A stretch of 15,339 bases of DNA from Coriobacteriia bacterium (GCA_009781525.1 WQXZ01000026.1:1-15339); one strand, 5' to 3'. Shown: positions 8,220 to 15,181, counted from the stretch's first letter. The notes: generated by a model from the sequence alone, not told the origin. Translations and numbers: made by a program.

Positions 8220-8240
8220 TCGCCCGCATATAGCGGGCGA
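8220..8240. other. Perfect 8-bp GC-rich hairpin in the mgtE-pycB gap
   Basis: TCGCCCGC (8220-8227) and GCGGGCGA (8233-8240) pair perfectly around a 5-nt loop, about midway between the stop of the shorter mgtE and the pycB start. On the minus strand it is followed by TAAATGCAC rather than a T-tract, so it is either a weak terminator for the magnesium channel genes or a hairpin in the pycB leader. A shorter dyad GATTG/CAATC near 8256-8270 overlaps a TACAAT that might be a -10 element, but no -35 match was found. Confidence 0.45.
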
Positions 8241-8361
8241 CAAGAATGTAACTTGAGATTGTACATCAATCTGAACTGTGAAGATAGCTGTTTTTTTCAA
8301 GAATCGACCTCGCCCGTTAATTGCAGTTAAATGCCATCCGCAGTGCAAAACCCACCTTGTT

Positions 8362-9360
8362 CTATATTCCCAAGATGATTTGCGCCAGTGTGAAATAAAC
8401 TACCAGGCAGAGAGCATCGATGATGTTTGTCAGAAGGGGAGCAGCCATGACTGCTGGGTCAATCTTGACTGCCTTGGCAATGAAGGTCAGCAAGCCTCCG
8501 ATCAGGTTAGACATGATAATCGTCGCCATCATCGCCAAACAGACTGTTACTGCCAGCATATGTCCTTCGCCAAAGAATAGTACTGATATATATGTAGTGA
8601 TAACCAGGAAGGCTCCGCATATCAGAGAGACTACCATCTCTTTGCCAAGAACTCTAAATGTATCTGCCAGCTCAATCTCGCCTAATGCCATACCACGGAT
8701 GATCATGGTAGAGCTCTGGGTGCCAGCATTACCTCCCGTGTTCATCAGTACCGGTACAAAGGCAACCAACGCTGGTAATACTGCCAAGCTGTCTTCATAT
8801 AGCTCTACCAGCAATGCTGTAAAAGAAGCGAAAATCATCAGCAGGAAGAGCCAGGGTATTCTGTGCTTGGCAAGCTCAAAGACACCTGAGCCTAAGTATG
8901 GCATCTCGGAGTGCGAGATCGCTGCCATTTTCTCGAAGTCTTCAGTCGCCTCGTCGTCCTGCACGGCAATAGCGTCATCGAAGGTAAAGACACCGACCAG
9001 CCGCCTGTCATCGTCTACAACCGGAATCGAGAGAAAGCCATACTTTCTGATGTCGCTCATAATGTCTTCCTGGTCATCCAGTTCGTGAGCGCTGACAACA
9101 TTTGGCTCCATGATGTCAGCGACCAGGCTTGACTGGTCTGCCAGGAGCAGAGTTCTTACAGAAACAATGCCAATCAGTCTCTGCCCGCTATTCACAACAT
9201 AGCAGGTATATATGTTTTCCAGGTTGCTACCGATTTGCTGAAGATATGTAAATGCGTCATCTACAGTCATGTTGCTATACAACTCAACATACTCCTCTGA
9301 CATTACACTTCCAGCAGAATGCTCTGGATATTCGATGGTTTCTACTAGTTCACAAGTCAT
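8362..9360 (-). CDS. MgtE-type magnesium channel lacking the N-terminal gating domain
   Basis: A 332-residue MgtE paralogue that begins at EYPEHSAGSVM (10-20), the motif that normally joins the MgtE N domain to the first CBS domain. Two CBS domains (about 18-80 and 81-140) are followed by the plug helix and a five-helix membrane domain (about 168-332). Pore motifs look functional: MNTGGNAGTQSS at 206-217, and KIDPAVMAAPLLTNIID at 299-315 with the conserved Asp at 301. The roughly 120-residue N domain, part of the cytosolic magnesium sensor in characterised MgtE, is missing, and the 61-nt gap to the upstream mgtE leaves no room for it. AAGGTAAAGATA before the ATG supports this start. It may work as a homodimer or mix with the neighbouring MgtE. 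Confidence 0.88.
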   Translation of the reverse strand: MTCELVETIEYPEHSAGSVMSEEYVELYSNMTVDDAFTYLQQIGSNLENIYTCYVVNSGQRLIGIVSVRTLLLADQSSLVADIMEPNVVSAHELDDQEDIMSDIRKYGFLSIPVVDDDRRLVGVFTFDDAIAVQDDEATEDFEKMAAISHSEMPYLGSGVFELAKHRIPWLFLLMIFASFTALLVELYEDSLAVLPALVAFVPVLMNTGGNAGTQSSTMIIRGMALGEIELADTFRVLGKEMVVSLICGAFLVITTYISVLFFGEGHMLAVTVCLAMMATIIMSNLIGGLLTFIAKAVKIDPAVMAAPLLTNIIDALCLVVYFTLAQIILGI

Positions 9361-9421
9361 TATCTTTACCTTATCGATTCACTCGAGATTCACTTATCGT
9401 CTATTTATCACTAATACCGCG

Positions 9422-10750
9422 CTAGACATGCAAGATTATCTTGGCTAGGCTAAAGAAAACTATCAGGGTCATCGCATCGACAATCGTGGTCAGAATCGGA
9501 ACCGCCATCACAGCCGGATCCATTTTTAATGCATTCGCTCCAAGAGGTAACAACGCGCCGATTGTCTTGGCAAAAAAGATTGCCGAGAAGAGTGCGGTTG
9601 AAACAACAAGACCCATATTCGGTTCGTAACGAAAAATCAACATACGGATAAAGTTTGCAATAGCCAGCACAATGCCACAAAGCGCTGCCACCCTGACCTC
9701 CTTCCAAAGCACAGGAAAAAAGTCTGTCTGCTTTATCTCTTCAAGTGCCATACCACGAATAACCAGGGTTGAACTCTGGCTGCCAGCGTCTCCGCTAGTG
9801 TCCATCAGCATTGGTAAGAAGGTTACAAGAATCGGTAAAATAGCCACGATATCTTCGAACTTAGCAACGATTGCACCGGTAAGAAAAACTGAGAAGTTCA
9901 AAAAGATCAACCAGGGTAATCGGTTCTTAGACATCACCCAGGCGCTGGTCTTCAGGTATTCGTCTTCAGAAGGCGACATACCTGCCATCTTCTCAAAGTC
10001 TTCTGTTGCTTCTTCTTCTTGCACAACAAGGATGTCATCGAAGGTAACAATGCCAACCAGACGTCCTTCGTTATCAACTACAGGCAGTGCCATCAGGCTA
10101 TATTCGCGGAACCTGTTAAGCAACTCCTCTCTATCGTCATGGGTTCGAGCGAAGAAGTAATCTGTTTCCATGACATCACCGATCAGTTGCTCTTTTGCAG
10201 AGAGAATCAGGGTTCGTGCAGATACAACCCCGATTAACATCCGCTGGCTATCGGTCACATAGCAGGTGTAGACGGTTTCTTTGTCCATGCCGGTTTCTCT
10301 GATATGAGCAAACGCATCGGCAACTGTTGTGCCACTCTGTAGGTCAACGAACTCAATTGTCATCATGCTGCCAGCACTGTCGTCTGGATACTGCAGAAAG
10401 TGGTTAATCAGGTCACGGGTATCACTTGTAACATTTGCCAGCACTCGTTTGACAACATTGGCTGGCATCTCTTCGATGAAATCAACAGCATCATCTAAAA
10501 AGAGTTCGTCAACGATGTATCTGATCTCCCTATCAGTAATAGCTTCGATGATATTTTGCTGCACATCGTGGTCAAGCTCGGCAAAAACCTCTGCTGCCTC
10601 AGTTTTCGGTAGCATTCGAAAAACCACGACAACATCGGCTTTATCCAATTGCTCCAGCTGCTCAGCGATGTCGACAACATTCATGCTGTCGAGCCTCTGG
10701 CGCAAAGCTGCTCGATTTGATCTTAGTAGTTGAATCAGTTCGTTTTCCAT
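9422..10750 (-). CDS. mgtE: Magnesium transporter MgtE, full length
   Basis: Predicted dimeric magnesium channel of 442 residues, close to the usual 450. Order: N domain of short helical repeats (1 to about 120), linker motif QYPDDSAGSMM (120-130), two CBS domains (about 128-190 and 191-250), plug helix, and a membrane domain with five helices (about 278-442). The conserved Asp in KMDPAVMAVP (D411) is kept. The pore motif reads MDTSGDAGSQSS (316-327) where MgtE proteins generally have GGNxGxQ, so the conserved GGN is SGD. The start codon is preceded by AAGAGAG, which lies in a predicted hairpin. The shorter paralogue follows after 61 nt and is probably co-transcribed. A structured leader of more than 300 nt precedes this gene. 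Confidence 0.93.
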   Translation of the reverse strand: MENELIQLLRSNRAALRQRLDSMNVVDIAEQLEQLDKADVVVVFRMLPKTEAAEVFAELDHDVQQNIIEAITDREIRYIVDELFLDDAVDFIEEMPANVVKRVLANVTSDTRDLINHFLQYPDDSAGSMMTIEFVDLQSGTTVADAFAHIRETGMDKETVYTCYVTDSQRMLIGVVSARTLILSAKEQLIGDVMETDYFFARTHDDREELLNRFREYSLMALPVVDNEGRLVGIVTFDDILVVQEEEATEDFEKMAGMSPSEDEYLKTSAWVMSKNRLPWLIFLNFSVFLTGAIVAKFEDIVAILPILVTFLPMLMDTSGDAGSQSSTLVIRGMALEEIKQTDFFPVLWKEVRVAALCGIVLAIANFIRMLIFRYEPNMGLVVSTALFSAIFFAKTIGALLPLGANALKMDPAVMAVPILTTIVDAMTLIVFFSLAKIILHV

Positions 10751-10790
10751 TGTCTAACTCTCTTCTAGTTTTTTTGTGAGAGACCAGACA
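10751..10790 (-). promoter_or_regulatory. Hairpin covering the mgtE ribosome-binding site
   Basis: On the minus strand TGTCT and CTCTC in the upstream part (10786-10790 and 10778-10782 in plus coordinates) pair with GAGAG and AGACA in the downstream part (10758-10762 and 10751-10755), separated by small internal loops and an A-rich loop. The paired GAGAG belongs to the only Shine-Dalgarno-like stretch, and the outer arm touches the ATG at 10750. If formed, it would hide the mgtE ribosome site. Inferred from complementarity; no energy calculation was made. Confidence 0.45.
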
Positions 10791-10817
10791 CAGAACCCAG
10801 GACATAGCAATCATCTC

Positions 10818-10840
10818 GTTTGCGAATCGATTTCGCAAAC
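10818..10840. repeat. Perfect 9-bp inverted repeat in the mgtE leader
   Basis: GTTTGCGAA (10818-10826) and TTCGCAAAC (10832-10840) are perfect complements around the 5-nt loop TCGAT. On the minus strand the next bases are GAGATGATT, with no T-run, so it is not a standard terminator. It lies between the leader ORF and the ribosome-site hairpin. It could be part of an attenuator, a pause site or an operator. Confidence 0.6.
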
Positions 10841-10891
10841 ATACTTTCAAACAAAAGGCTCACTAACGCAAACCTGATATGTCAAGTAGAG

Positions 10892-10984
10892 CTACAGGTT
10901 GAAGCTTACAGATGAACGGACGCTACGCCCGCTACAGGTACTTCGACTGTAGGGGTCTATGCCGCCGCTGGAGCCAGCGTCCAT
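10892..10984 (-). CDS. Candidate 30-residue leader peptide upstream of mgtE
   Basis: On the minus strand GGAGGTGA, a near-full anti-Shine-Dalgarno match, lies 7 nt before an ATG that opens 30 codons ending in TAG. The peptide starts MDAGSSGGIDPYSRSTCSG and is strikingly serine-rich (9 of 30) with no membrane segment. Its stop lies 141 nt before mgtE. A 7-bp inverted repeat (10918-10924 with 10976-10982) includes the G of the start codon and codons 2-3, and encloses a second hairpin (10932-10937 with 10947-10952), so a ribosome reading the ORF would melt the structure. This layout suits a translation-sensing leader. It could also be a free small protein, or a chance ORF whose ribosome site serves nothing. 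No homologue is recognised. Confidence 0.5.
   Translation of the reverse strand: MDAGSSGGIDPYSRSTCSGRSVRSSVSFNL
10918..10982 (-). promoter_or_regulatory. Nested RNA stem structure overlapping the leader ORF
   Basis: Outer arms AGCGTCC/GGACGCT (plus-strand 10976-10982 as AGCGTCC, 10918-10924 as GGACGCT) pair over 7 bp. Inner arms CTACAG (10932-10937) and CTGTAG (10947-10952) pair over 6 bp and extend by CCC (10928-10930) with GGG (10953-10955) past one bulged base. A small CTGG/CCAG hairpin lies beside the outer arm. Together they form a compact junction of 65 nt within the leader ORF. Confidence 0.5.
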
Positions 10985-11062
10985 TCTCTCACCTCCAAAA
11001 AATCGTCTCAGACTCGCTGATGTGATGACCGCAAAATAACCGGCTAATGAAAGCCGTGCGAG

Positions 11063-11092
11063 AATATAGCACTAAAGGCCTGCTGGGCGCAA
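11063..11092 (-). promoter_or_regulatory. Possible sigma-70-type promoter for the leader ORF-mgtE transcript
   Basis: On the minus strand TTGCGC (11087-11092) and TATATT (11063-11068) are separated by 18 nt. The -10 matches the consensus at 5 of 6 positions and the -35 at 3 of 6. A transcript from here would begin near 11056 and open with a 5-bp stem CGGCT/AGCCG (11041-11045 and 11052-11056). Modest evidence only. Confidence 0.35.
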
Positions 11093-11109
11093 TGCTTAAA
11101 ATCCAATAT

Positions 11110-11188
11110 GGCACTGTGAAACAGGGTAAAAGCAGCCAAATCGTCTGTTTTTGCGCATGCCTGCCAATGGTTTCACAGTCTTGGTGCC
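11110..11188. repeat. Long-range inverted repeat downstream of the ABC permease gene
   Basis: ACTGTGAAAC (11113-11122) and GTTTCACAGT (11170-11179) are perfect 10-bp complements 47 nt apart. Alternatively GGCAC (11110-11114) pairs with GTGCC (11184-11188) beyond a bulge, giving 13 pairs in all. It lies 77-155 nt past the permease stop and upstream of the possible mgtE promoter. The wide loop and weak ATTTT after it on the minus strand make a simple terminator unlikely. It may be the base stem of a structured RNA. Confidence 0.45.
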
Positions 11189-11264
11189 AACGATGCACAA
11201 GCCTTACACACATGTGGATAAAATCTCACACGCGCTGAAGTCTGCTCTTATGCACATGATGGTT

Positions 11265-12107
11265 TTATGCCAGGTTCAGCCTCTTGCTCATGAAGTGATG
11301 GGCCAGGATGTACAAGGCGACAGAGACAATCACGCTCATCAGGCTGCTAACGACAGTCGTGTAGACGAAGACGTCATCGAGTGCTGCAGAGAATGCGGCA
11401 TTTGAAGATATTCGGTTCAGCTGATCCATTAGCTGAGCCAGGGTATTTGAGGTGAAGGTGGACATTATGCGGCTGACGAACTGGGTGCAGATGACAATTA
11501 GGAGTCCAGCTAGCATGGTGCCTCCGAAGCGGCTTTTGACCATGCTTGGCCCGATAGCGATTGCCGCATAGGAAATCATGATGCTGGTAGTTATCGATGA
11601 AAGCGAAAGTATCATGAAGCAGACGATCCAGAGTACTGGATGCATCCCTTGATATACGATACTTTTCCAGAGGTCGGCGAGTTCGTAGAAGAAACCTATT
11701 CCAGCCACGGATGCAATCTGCATAAAAGCACATCCGAGCAGTACATTGAAACTGGTTATTGTCCAGAATAGCGCGACCAACACTTTGCAGATCAGGTGCT
11801 GGTTCGCGGTCACAGGTAGTGAGAACCAAAGATAGCCTTCGCTGCCGAACATGCGATAGAAGCGGGTGACGAAGATGATCATAGTGACTACTGTTACACC
11901 CATGGACAGAATCACAAAAATTATGCTGGCCAGTGAATACAGGATCGATGAGATCACTTGACCTTGGGTCGTTATCATGCCACTGGTGCTGTTTTGACTT
12001 GATGCTCCGGTCACTGCACTGAAGATTGAGACCACAATCAACGCTGCATATGCTATGAGAAATATCCGAGCTGTTGCCTTTAGTTCGTACTTGATCAGTT
12101 TTAGCAT
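11265..12107 (-). CDS. ABC-2 type transporter permease
   Basis: Integral membrane partner of the adjacent ATPase, 280 residues, with about six hydrophobic segments: near 11-35, 55-85, 105-135, 155-185, 190-215 and 245-275. The N-terminus MLKLIKYELKATAR and the cytoplasmic loop RFYRMFGSEGYLWFSLPVT are typical of permeases found with YtrA-type regulators, where a GYLxFxLPV motif precedes the second helix pair. The start ATG overlaps the ATPase gene by 7 nt and has GGGAGG 8 nt upstream. The substrate cannot be deduced; relatives of this operon type are linked to antibiotic or cell-wall stress response and to lantibiotic-like peptides, which is only an analogy here. Confidence 0.85.
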   Translation of the reverse strand: MLKLIKYELKATARIFLIAYAALIVVSIFSAVTGASSQNSTSGMITTQGQVISSILYSLASIIFVILSMGVTVVTMIIFVTRFYRMFGSEGYLWFSLPVTANQHLICKVLVALFWTITSFNVLLGCAFMQIASVAGIGFFYELADLWKSIVYQGMHPVLWIVCFMILSLSSITTSIMISYAAIAIGPSMVKSRFGGTMLAGLLIVICTQFVSRIMSTFTSNTLAQLMDQLNRISSNAAFSAALDDVFVYTTVVSSLMSVIVSVALYILAHHFMSKRLNLA

Positions 12108-12817
12108 CTGAATACCTCCCGGAATACCTCATCAACACTTTTGTTGGTCTGGTAGCGAATCTCATCAACACTTGAAACGCGCTCAATCATGCCGTTCATC
12201 AAAAAAATCACATCGTCGAGTACGCGCTCGATGTCGTAGATCAGGTGGGTGCTGATGATTACTGTGCCTTGTTCGTTATAATTTCTGATAATGGTTTCGA
12301 GAATGTAGTCTCGTGATGCGGGATCAACACCGCCGATAGGTTCATCCAGCAGATAAAGCAGGGCTTGGCGACTCATCACCAATGCCAGTTGCACTTTTTC
12401 TTGCGTACCTTTTGACAGTGAGCGAAAGCTTTGCTTAAGGTCGACCCCAAGAGCAGTCAGCATGTCGGTAGCTTTGCTGCGGTCAAAGTCCGTGTAGAAA
12501 TCGGCAAACAGAGCCACACAGTCGCGCACCTTCATCCAACTGTCAAAGTAGAGCTTATCAGGTAGATAGCTGACCAGCGTCTTGGTCTTTGGGCCTGGAG
12601 CTATACCATTGATCCAGATCTGCCCGTCTGATGGAGTCAGTAAGCCGCTGACCAGCTTGATCAGAGTGGTCTTACCGCTACCGTTAGGGCCAAGCAGGCC
12701 GATGATGCGTCCAGGTGGCACGATGATGTTCACGTTATACAAAGCTGTGATGTTGCCAAAGGTCTTGGTCAGGTTCTGCGTCTGCAGAAGCGGATAGGCT
12801 GGGTTTACTTGATTCAT
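12101..12817 (-). CDS. ABC transporter ATP-binding protein
   Basis: ATPase subunit of 238 residues that would power the ABC-2 permease encoded next. Walker A is GPNGSGKT (43-50), the signature is LSKGT (135-139) in place of LSGGQ, Walker B is LLYLLDEP (153-160), the D-loop follows as GGVDPAS, and the switch histidine is H191. The Q-loop position reads SYLPDKLYF, so the usual Gln is Asp. LSKGT and this altered Q-loop are, from memory, common in the YtrB-like group. The gene starts directly after the GntR stop (TAGATG) with GGAGGTATAG as ribosome site, and overlaps the permease by 7 nt, so the three genes form one tightly coupled operon. Confidence 0.93.
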   Translation of the reverse strand: MNQVNPAYPLLQTQNLTKTFGNITALYNVNIIVPPGRIIGLLGPNGSGKTTLIKLVSGLLTPSDGQIWINGIAPGPKTKTLVSYLPDKLYFDSWMKVRDCVALFADFYTDFDRSKATDMLTALGVDLKQSFRSLSKGTQEKVQLALVMSRQALLYLLDEPIGGVDPASRDYILETIIRNYNEQGTVIISTHLIYDIERVLDDVIFLMNGMIERVSSVDEIRYQTNKSVDEVFREVFRC

Positions 12818-13264
12818 CTATACCTCCGTCGGTTCTTCCGTACGGTCACTATCGGCGAAGTCGGTCTCCGTGGTTGCGTCAAGGTCGCTATCAAAGACGG
12901 CATCCCCATTTGCCTTTGTCCAAAACTGCTCGATTGCAGCGTTGCGATCAAAACCGAGACTCAGCATGCCCGAGAAGTAATTCTCCACATAATTATTAAC
13001 TATTCCGTCTCTGAGTTGCATTATCAACCATTGATCAGTGGTAACCACCCGCCCACTTGACCGCATCGTGTGCAGCAGCCCCATATTCTCAAGCTCTGCT
13101 AAGGCTTTTTGCATCGTATTAGGGTTTACTCCAGCTTCAAGAGCCAGCACCCTGACACTTGGAATGCTTGAGCCCATAGGGTAGAAGCCAGATAAGATCA
13201 TTCTCTGGATAAGTTCAACGATTTGCACATAGATCGGGCGGTCCGTTGTAAAAAGCCAGTTCAA
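12818..13264 (-). CDS. GntR family transcriptional regulator, YtrA type
   Basis: Winged-helix repressor of 148 residues. The DNA-binding domain spans about residues 8-75 (RPIYVQIVELIQRMILSGFY, then IPSVRVLALEAGVNPNTMQKALAELENMGLL, then the wing SSGRVV), and the remaining roughly 70 residues are a short helical arm ending in an acidic tail, as in the YtrA subfamily, which lacks a large effector domain. The start is chosen as TTG at 13264 because GAGGAGGTG lies 6 nt upstream; the longer reading from an ATG at 13324 has no ribosome site and would cover that signal. It is the first gene of the regulator-ATPase-permease operon, so it probably represses its own operon and responds to a compound the transporter handles. 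Confidence 0.9.
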   Translation of the reverse strand: MNWLFTTDRPIYVQIVELIQRMILSGFYPMGSSIPSVRVLALEAGVNPNTMQKALAELENMGLLHTMRSSGRVVTTDQWLIMQLRDGIVNNYVENYFSGMLSLGFDRNAAIEQFWTKANGDAVFDSDLDATTETDFADSDRTEEPTEV

Positions 13265-13313
13265 TGCACACCTCCTCAGGTTAATCGCCAGGTAAACATC
13301 AGCTGTGTACTCT

Positions 13314-13373
13314 TTGTGCTGCACAACTGTATTACTTCATTAGTACGGTAATGCATTCTTAGCTACCTGTCAA
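13314..13373 (-). promoter_or_regulatory. Promoter and operator-like dyads upstream of the GntR operon
   Basis: On the minus strand a perfect -35 TTGACA (13368-13373) is 17 nt from a poor -10 TACCGT (13345-13350). An imperfect dyad GTATTACTTCATTAGTAC (13329-13346) begins at the -10, and a perfect odd palindrome TTGTGC-T-GCACAA (13314-13326) lies just downstream. Both fit autorepression by the GntR protein. The promoter strength and the identity of the operator are inferred. Confidence 0.4.
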
Positions 13374-13540
13374 GCGGGTTTTGTCAGCAGCCGCTACATA
13401 TGCTTAAGCAATATCTGGTAATTCTTGGCATTTCTTGTGTTTCTGGTAGCAAAAGCCTGCTTAACTCATATAGTATTTACGACATTACAATTTGTGAACA
13501 ACTTTCGATACATCCACATGACGGGGACTTACAAGGAGGA

Positions 13541-15127
13541 ATGGTGAAAACAAAGTTTAAAAAATTATTAGCAGTAGGCTTGGTATTGATGCTGAGTGCG
13601 GCATTCTTTGTCGGATTACCTGCTCAGGCTTTCGCAGCAGGGCCAAACGATGCTGGCACATGCCAAATATGGGATAGTGGATGGAACTTGCGTGACACAT
13701 ACTCCTTTAATGAAGCCTTGGGCGAATTGGTAACTGGTGATACGCTTGTGCTTCTCGAGGATATCACTGTCAACGGTAATGTCGTCTATCCTAACTTTGA
13801 TGACCTGTATATCGACCTAAACGGAAACAACCTGACAATTAACAACGGCACTGGGGAAGCGCTGAGAATCAAAGGCTATGACCTTTCTGTCTACAATGAT
13901 AATGAGGGTGTTAGCAACCTAACCATTACCGGAAGTGTTTTTGCTGAGAAGTCGGGGCTCTGGGCTTATGGCGACCGCTTGATAGTTACTGTAAATGGTA
14001 GCTTTACAGCAAACGGTGATGACGATTATGGCTATGCAATAATTGCTGACTATGGTGCTACAGTTAACGTAAACGGCAGTATTTTTGCGCCTAATCTAAA
14101 TCCAAGTAAATCCAGTGCTGGAGCAGTTTATTGCCGTCAAGCCTCGCTGACGATTACTGGCAACGTTGATACGTCTGGTAACGGTGCTTTTTGTTATGGT
14201 GGTGGCAACAGTGGGGAAAGCACACTTGTCATTCAGGGATTCATAAACGCTGGTGGTGGCGGTTTGTATACCGACGGTTACAACAATACCGCAACAGTCA
14301 ATCAGGGTATTACCGCTCTCGGATTTGGCATCATGGCAAAGTATGGCGCTGAGGTTACTGTTACCGGTAACGTTAATGCTACGACTGAAAATACTATCTT
14401 CTGGGGTGATATTGCTGCTATTTGTGTTATAGGTGGGGCTGATGTAACTGTTTTGGGTAATGTCACAGCATACTATGATGGCATTTGGGCTTGGGACGAA
14501 TCAAACGTTTATATCTCAGGTAACGTAACCGCTGGCTACGCAGGCAGCACAGGTGAAGACTGGGGTGTTTATAGCGGTTGGAGCAGCGTTGTTGTTATCG
14601 ATGGTCTACTGACAATGCTAAGTCCTGATGGAGTGTTCATTATGGCAGGAGCTGAAGATAAGCTTCCTGCTGACTTCGATGCAACCACACTGAAGGCTGG
14701 CTACTGGCAATACTCTGGTGAAGATGAGGATCAAAACCCTGATGCTCCGCCAAGTTATGTTTACCTGAGATATCACTACACTCTGACTGTTAACGCCGGA
14801 GCTGGTGGGTCGGTCTCTGGCACCCCCAGTGGATACTACCCGGCAGGTGATGCTATCAGCGTAAGCGCAACGGCGAACTCCGGCTACACCTTCACTGGCT
14901 GGACGGTAACAGGTATTGCCATACCTGGCGGCAACTCTGCTAACCCCGCAGCGTTTGCTATGCCAGGAAACAATGTTGTACTGACAGCCAACTTCGTTCC
15001 CGGCAAAGGCACACCAGCAACCGGTGACGGAACTGGTTTGATAGCTCTTGGTGCATTGATGCTGGTTTCCATCGTTGGTGCAACACTCCTTGTTACCAGG
15101 AAGCGCCAGCTGCTTGAGCAGGTTTAA
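13541..15127 (+). CDS. Secreted, probably sortase-anchored surface protein with beta-solenoid-like repeats
   Basis: Protein of 528 residues. Residues 1-32 form a signal peptide (MVKTKFKK, hydrophobic core, AQAFA then A). Residues about 80-390 contain some eleven recurring strand motifs of the form VTVxGNV, LTITGNV or VNVNGSI, 20-35 residues apart, as in right-handed beta-helix proteins. Residues about 413-488 (YTLTVNAGAGG...GYTFTGW...VLTANF) match the divergent InlB-B/Flg_new module. The tail has TPATGD at 491-496, a hydrophobic helix and RKR, a sortase-type anchor with Thr where Leu is canonical. The start follows AAGGAGGA; ATG at 13541 is very close to it, so GTG at 13544 is an equal candidate. 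An upstream in-frame ATG at 13400 would bury the signal peptide. Binding partner unknown; adhesion is a guess. Confidence 0.85.
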   Translation: MVKTKFKKLLAVGLVLMLSAAFFVGLPAQAFAAGPNDAGTCQIWDSGWNLRDTYSFNEALGELVTGDTLVLLEDITVNGNVVYPNFDDLYIDLNGNNLTINNGTGEALRIKGYDLSVYNDNEGVSNLTITGSVFAEKSGLWAYGDRLIVTVNGSFTANGDDDYGYAIIADYGATVNVNGSIFAPNLNPSKSSAGAVYCRQASLTITGNVDTSGNGAFCYGGGNSGESTLVIQGFINAGGGGLYTDGYNNTATVNQGITALGFGIMAKYGAEVTVTGNVNATTENTIFWGDIAAICVIGGADVTVLGNVTAYYDGIWAWDESNVYISGNVTAGYAGSTGEDWGVYSGWSSVVVIDGLLTMLSPDGVFIMAGAEDKLPADFDATTLKAGYWQYSGEDEDQNPDAPPSYVYLRYHYTLTVNAGAGGSVSGTPSGYYPAGDAISVSATANSGYTFTGWTVTGIAIPGGNSANPAAFAMPGNNVVLTANFVPGKGTPATGDGTGLIALGALMLVSIVGATLLVTRKRQLLEQV

Positions 15128-15181
15128 CTGCTAAACAACTAGACACGCGGACACCCGAACCGCGCTAGAAACTAAACTTCT

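Noticed and set aside
10856..10885. Promoter with perfect TTGACA (10880-10885, minus strand) between the leader ORF and mgtE
   Set aside because: No -10-like hexamer is found at 16-19 nt spacing; the sequence there reads TGAGCC/GAGCCT.
10751..11056. M-box (ykoK) magnesium riboswitch upstream of mgtE
   Set aside because: The position fits and GGTGAG and AGCTCTAC fragments occur on the minus strand, but the other conserved M-box blocks (such as the GTCAACAG and GTCCTATGCC segments) are absent, and the GGTGAG is better explained as a ribosome site.
11047..11238. Plus-strand 63-codon ORF in the gap between the ABC operon and mgtE
   Set aside because: There is no ribosome site at its start, its composition is unremarkable, and it overlaps the possible mgtE promoter and the inverted repeat.
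11374..12186. 270-residue minus-strand ORF in another frame over the ABC permease
   Set aside because: It overlaps the membrane protein almost fully, has many Arg, His and Cys residues without a domain pattern, and no ribosome site. The permease frame has clear membrane segments and a good start.
13400..13540. 47-residue N-terminal extension of the surface protein
   Set aside because: It would place the signal peptide internally and ignore the AAGGAGGA directly before 13541; the extension sequence has no recognisable features.
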